DNA from: Girardinichthys multiradiatus
Taxonomy: Eukaryota; Chordata; Actinopteri; Cyprinodontiformes; Goodeidae
Direction: 5' to 3'
Length of the DNA stretch: 64,000 bases
NCBI RefSeq assembly: GCF_021462225.1
Contig: NC_061797.1
Location: 37,040,147-37,104,146 of the forward strand
Made by a program: the position numbers and the translations under genes
Shown here: piece by piece, positions 60,401 to 64,000 of the stretch
How the letters are laid out: every line of letters starts with the position of its first letter
Position numbering within the stretch: the stretch's first letter is position 1
The notes under the pieces: generated by a model
What the model was told of the DNA's origin: nothing
Seen by the model: the letters and a program-made list of their open reading frames with translations, nothing else
The model's database searches: none

Positions 60401-61445
60401 CAAAGAACTCTCTGTGGGTTAGAAATACATCTGTTACAAAAAAATATTAAAACACCACAGTCACAAGCATTCCAGGATCAAGTAAGTTCTGTGCTTTTTT
60501 CAATGTAGTTCTTACTTTTGTTTCTGTTCAGAAGTTTGCATGTAGACTACTCACTCATATGGGATGACTTTAAAGACCAAGTGGTCCAACATTGTGAGCT
60601 GCTCAGCAATCTCCAAGGCAGAGTGGTTCTCAAATGGTTCAGTCTTACTTTCTTCCATGGCCTGAGTACACACGCATCACCAAGTCATTACTAATCCTAA
60701 AACAGGACTTAACAACCACCTGGTGGATTCAAGAAGTTTTTTTGCTATTACCATCTGTGTAATCTCCTCAATGCTGGCCTGGCTATCTCCAGGATCCTCC
60801 TGGGTGAGAGTCCTGCATGCAAAAAGAAGTGACTGGTAATTCAGGGTTTTCCTTAAAGATGATGCAGTTTTTATGCAATAACTTCAGAGCCACTGCTTGT
60901 TTTACATCCCTGTATGTTGAGAGATTTGGTCAGGCCACACACAAAACCGGTTGTATCCCTCTAGTTGGTCAACATGTTTAAGATTGTGGTCTGGGTTTTA
61001 TCTGCTTTCTGTACCTATGCTGTCAATATCAAGCACATCAGTTCATTCTGTGACCAAATTTGTCTATTTTGTTATTCTTTAATAGGGATGCGTCATAAAT
61101 GACTATGTAAGTGATCATATAATGAAGAACAGAAAACCAACCTGATAATGTTGGCAGCTGCTTTTCTTTCCTGTGTCAGGAGCTCCGGGTCATGCATCAC
61201 CTCCTCCAGGAAGCCAATTACCCGCATCTTCAGTTCTGTGTTCAGCTCAAAGTCCTGAGGAAATACACAGGACCAGCCACAGTGTTGTTACACAGGTCTT
61301 ATTGTACTGCTTCAGAAACAGAAGGAGTAAAGAAAGGGGGTGAAGTTCACCTGTGAGTGTTTGGACACCCAGTGACGCAGCACATTCAGGACTCTATTTG
61401 TAGCAGCTCTGCGAATAACAAACTCTTTGTCTCCGTTCCTCTGAT
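57480..61445 (-). CDS. RASGRF1: RASGRF1-like Ras guanine-nucleotide exchange factor, C-terminal part
   Basis: Exons 5' to 3': 61445-61351, 61254-61142, 60812-60752, 60661-60555, 60411-60327, 59191-58994, 58646-58567, 58479-58362, 58179-58111, 57572-57480. All are GT-AG and in phase, 339 codons plus stop after two carried-over bases. They encode the end of the REM region ([20 protein letters not shown]), a linker ([20 protein letters not shown]) and the CDC25-type RasGEF domain ([75 protein letters not shown] at the end). The domain exchanges GDP for GTP on Ras at the membrane. The tail resembles RASGRF1 more than RASGRF2. Upstream PH, IQ and DH parts are beyond 64000; no further exon was found in 61446-64000. 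Confidence 0.9.
58037..58110. repeat. (ACTC)n microsatellite touching a RASGRF1 splice donor
   Basis: About 18 copies of ACTC/CACT. On the minus strand they read (GTGA)n starting at the first intron base, so the donor GTGAGT of exon 58179-58111 is itself the first repeat unit. Confidence 0.95.
59340..60230 (+). mobile_element. Old Tc1-family copy, related to the intact pair
   Basis: Fragments track the transposase at 25337: [32 protein letters not shown] (first catalytic D lost), [20 protein letters not shown] and [20 protein letters not shown] at the end. Many stops and shifts; inverted repeats not recognisable. It lies in a RASGRF1 intron (59192-60326) on the opposite strand. An ancient, dead member of the same lineage. 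Confidence 0.75.
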
Positions 61446-62160
61446 CTGTAGGAAAACCTGGAATCCGGGTTAATACAGCTGGATTTCTATTTCTTAAATA
61501 GCCTGCTCCTGCACTAATGCCTCACTAATTTGCTTCTGTGGGAAATGGGGAACTGCTGCTTAAACATAAGACAAGAAATATAAATATAGTTTTAGTCTAA
61601 ACTTTTTCAACCTTCCAAAAGATAAAATTGTAATTCAGCGATTCTTTCAACTTAAATGTGTCACACAAATGTAAAAAAAAGTGTAAAAAAACAACTATGC
61701 AACTGATGAAAATGTTTTTCTATAAATTCTATAAGAATTATAATTATATATAATTATATTACTCTAAATTAAATTAAATTTATAAATTATTTGAAAAACG
61801 TTTATTTGACAATGTTTACAAAACAATCCAGTCTTATTTACTTGTTTTGTTACATACATGCCCCCACAACAAGAGGAAAATTCATTTTAGGCTTTCAATT
61901 ACTTATTTCAACTATTTATTTTCAAAAGAAGAATTAGATGCAAAGATTTGGATTTACTGTGGATTCTGCTTTATCCACACAGGTTAGAAATTATACATGC
62001 AGGTTTCAATGTTACCTTCCACAAATATTTGGTTAAATGTCTTTTAACAAGTTGTCATCAGTTATTCTACATGTTGCTGGTATAATTCTGCTCTTATCTG
62101 AGATCATTCATCTCTGTAGAAGTGGTATTTTATTTAAACTGGTTGGCACTAACCACAGTT
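61446..62160 (-). other. RASGRF1 intronic sequence, nothing recognised
   Basis: Very AT-rich with short A and TA runs (61670-61800). No exon matching the upstream part of RASGRF1 is visible. Confidence 0.5.
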
Positions 62161-62164
62161 GCTC

Positions 62165-63090
62165 CCAGTTTGTAACAGGATTCAATTAAATTCAATTCAG
62201 TTTTATTTATATAGCGCCAATTCACAACACATGTTGTCTCAAGGCACTTCACAACAGTCAGGTACATACATTCCAATAAATCCTAACCATTGAACAGTGC
62301 AGTCGGAGTTAGCTTTTTATTCAAATTGGATAAAACGTTTTTCTATCTAAGGAAACCCAGCAGATTGCATCCAGTCACTGACTTGCAGCATTCCCTCCTC
62401 CCAGATGAGCATGTAGAGACAGTGGACAGTCACTGGCGTTGACTTTGCAGCAATCCCTCATACTGAGCATGCATGTAGTGACAGTGGAGAGGAAAAACTC
62501 CCTTTTAACAGGAAGAAATCTCCAGCAGAACCAGGCTCAGTGTGAGCGGCCATCTGCCACGACCGACTGGGGGTTTGAGAGAACAGAGCAGAAACACAAA
62601 GAGAACAAAGAAGCACTGATCCAGGAGTACTTTCTATGGGAAGGAAAAGTAAATGTTGATGGATGTAGCTCCTTTAGTCGTTTCACCTAGAAAGAAAGAA
62701 CAGATCAACTCTGAGCCAGTTTTCAAGGTTAGAGTCTGAAAGAGAGCACAAAGAGTTACAGTTAAGCTCAGTCAATCGCCATGTCTAGGAGAGAGAAAGG
62801 GTTAAACACTAAAAGACAGGGCTATGTGGATCATCAGTAGAGGGTGAGCAGTAAGTTGTTGGCAGCAGAAGCTTGGATGATTCCCCTCTCCAGAAAGGTG
62901 TCACAAGTAGACACAGAGCCAGGCCAGGTGTAGCTTCTAGGTAGAGAATAGAGAGAACAAAGATAAAAGCTGAAATAACAGCAAATAATGCAAAATTGGA
63001 GAGTAGTGTGAGAATGTAGCGAAGAGGGTGAAAGTGGCTGTTATGTCCTCCAGCAGCCTAAGCCTATAGCAGCATAACTACACAGATAGT
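62165..63090 (-). repeat. Interspersed repeat with LINE-type 3' end, copy 1
   Basis: Read on the minus strand it ends GGCGCTATATAAATAAAACT followed by GAATTGAATTTAATTG-type short repeats, like the L2 3' terminus in this window. The body (AGGAAAAACTCCCTTTTAAC, GGTTTGAGAGAACAGAGC) is a non-coding fish repeat I cannot classify. Left end near 62165; the right end is approximate. Confidence 0.55.
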
Positions 63091-63240
63091 TTCAGTTCAG
63101 ATTATTTAGTTAAACGGCGTTTATTTACAACAATGTCGTCTCAAGGCACCCCACAAAGAGTCCCACTGATGGTCATTGTTATACTAAAAACCACAAGGAT
63201 TGAGATACCTCTCTCTGTCAGACTGATTATAACCATTGGA
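63091..63240 (-). repeat. Interspersed repeat 3' end, copy 2
   Basis: TTCAGTTCAGATTATTTAGT, then AACGGCGTTTATTTACAACA and GTCGTCTCAAGGCACCCCAC repeat the pattern found at 62180-62255 (TTTATTTATATAGCGCC, TTGTCTCAAGGCACTTCACA). A second, short and more diverged insertion of the same family in the same direction. Confidence 0.5.
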
Positions 63241-63288
63241 AAAGAGAAGGGGTCATACAGGTAGCAGAAATGGAGGGTGTGTTTGCAC

Positions 63289-63779
63289 TGTGATGGAAAA
63301 TTCTTTTAAAATGCTCTGATATTCCCTTCACCTCTCTCATTTGTTTCTGTGTTGTATCACTCACAGGTGACCTTCCATCTACCTCTCACCTCTGACCTCT
63401 GTGTTTGATTAGTGTTCTGTTTTTATTAGCAGATGAACTCTAAATTCAAATGCTGGAGAGTTTCATGGTTAACCCTTCCTGAAGTGTATATTTCAAGGGA
63501 AGGTAGATGGGTGGCCTCATAAATAACTTTGTTAACTCTGACCCGGGGAGGGTCTAGGGGCCATATTTCTAAAACTCTTTGCAGTTGAGATAACACTGTC
63601 ATGTTCTGGTATAAATACTGTGTGTAAATGTTGATCGGGGCTCTGTTTCAACTGACTTGCTTGGTGACAGAGTCATTCAAACGCTGAATGCCTTTGAATA
63701 AAACTTATTAAGACAAAGTCCGGATTTTCTCTTGTTATGAGTCAACTTCTACCCACTTTGATAAGAAAATTCCACAACA
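63289..63779 (+). repeat. 5' LTR of an LTR retroelement cut by the window edge
   Basis: The interval begins TGTGATGGAAAATTC and ends GAAAATTCCACAACA, short inverted ends of TG...CA type. Inside, a TATA-like TATAAATACTG lies near 63611 and AATAAA near 63698, giving the U3-R-U5 layout of an LTR. A primer-site-like TGGCGTCACGAACAGGA follows at 63784. Only the left LTR is in the window, so Gypsy or endogenous retrovirus cannot be decided. Confidence 0.6.
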
Positions 63780-63783
63780 ATTT

Positions 63784-63800
63784 TGGCGTCACGAACAGGA
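63784..63800 (+). promoter_or_regulatory. Putative primer-binding site of the right-edge LTR element
   Basis: It starts TGG, five bases after the LTR, as tRNA-primed elements do. I could not match it with confidence to one tRNA. The leader continues to 64000 with no recognised gag. Confidence 0.5.
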
Positions 63801-64000
63801 TCTAACGTGCCAGAGGAGACCGCAGGATGGGACACGGACGCCTGGCCAGCCTGGAGACGTTGTCCTCAGTCCACTTCCATTTTACGGAGGGGAGTCCTCA
63901 TGTCCGCCTGCGGCTTCTGGCTGATTAGATCCGAACAATTTGTCTTCAAATATATCTGGGTGAGAAGTTGCTCTGTATGATATAATGTATATTATTATTT

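Overview
The window looks like nuclear DNA from a teleost fish. It has vertebrate genes with small exons and GT-AG introns, set in a dense mix of fish-type transposons (Tc1 in several families, L2-like and other LINEs, Ty3/Gypsy, Copia, hAT and TTAA-target elements). The species cannot be named from the sequence alone. There are no bacterial-type operons, tRNA genes, rRNA genes or CRISPR arrays.

Three protein-coding genes form the backbone. (1) FRMD5 on the + strand has thirteen coding exons between 9642 and 34580; its first coding exon must lie left of the window, so 1-9641 is read as intron 1. (2) WDR76 on the - strand has fifteen coding exons between 53709 and 42854, convergent (tail to tail) with FRMD5. 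(3) The 3' part of a RASGRF1-like gene lies on the - strand: ten exons between 61445 and 57480 encode the end of the REM region and the CDC25-type RasGEF domain; the rest lies beyond the right edge. In all three the exon phases join without a break. These genes are not an operon and act separately: a membrane/cytoskeleton FERM protein, a nuclear WD40 protein and a Ras guanine-nucleotide exchange factor.

Layout. 1-1516: 5' half of a LINE (-). 3416-9456: complete but dead Copia retrotransposon (-) with 141/145 bp LTRs, a 5 bp target duplication and an initiator-tRNA primer site, interrupted by a decayed Tc1 element. 9642-16800: FRMD5 exons with two Tc1 remnants. 16.8-26.7 kb: a nest inside one FRMD5 intron, where an L2-like LINE is interrupted by a Ty3/Gypsy element, by a 1.2 kb retroposon carrying a 143-residue membrane-protein ORF, and by an intact Tc1 element. 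27.0-34.6 kb: remaining FRMD5 exons. 34.6-42.8 kb: intergenic, with a hAT MITE, a Tc1 remnant split by a LINE, and a 430 bp duplicated block pasted into that LINE. 42.8-53.9 kb: WDR76, whose introns hold a second intact Tc1 in opposite orientation, a TTAA-target element, an internally deleted Tc1 and L2 debris. 55-57.5 kb: probable RASGRF1 3' UTR with an unusual degenerate minisatellite. 57.5-61.4 kb: RASGRF1 exons, one splice donor of which merges into a (GTGA)n microsatellite. 62.1-64.0 kb: LINE-type 3' ends and the 5' LTR of a further retroelement cut by the window edge.

The best candidates for something new are the membrane-ORF retroposon (22.5-23.8 kb), the templated insertion in the LINE (38.8-39.2 kb copied from 41.6-42.0 kb), the Copia gag start codon inside its tRNA primer site, and the splice donor fused to a microsatellite. 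Family calls rest on recognition from memory; no database was searched.
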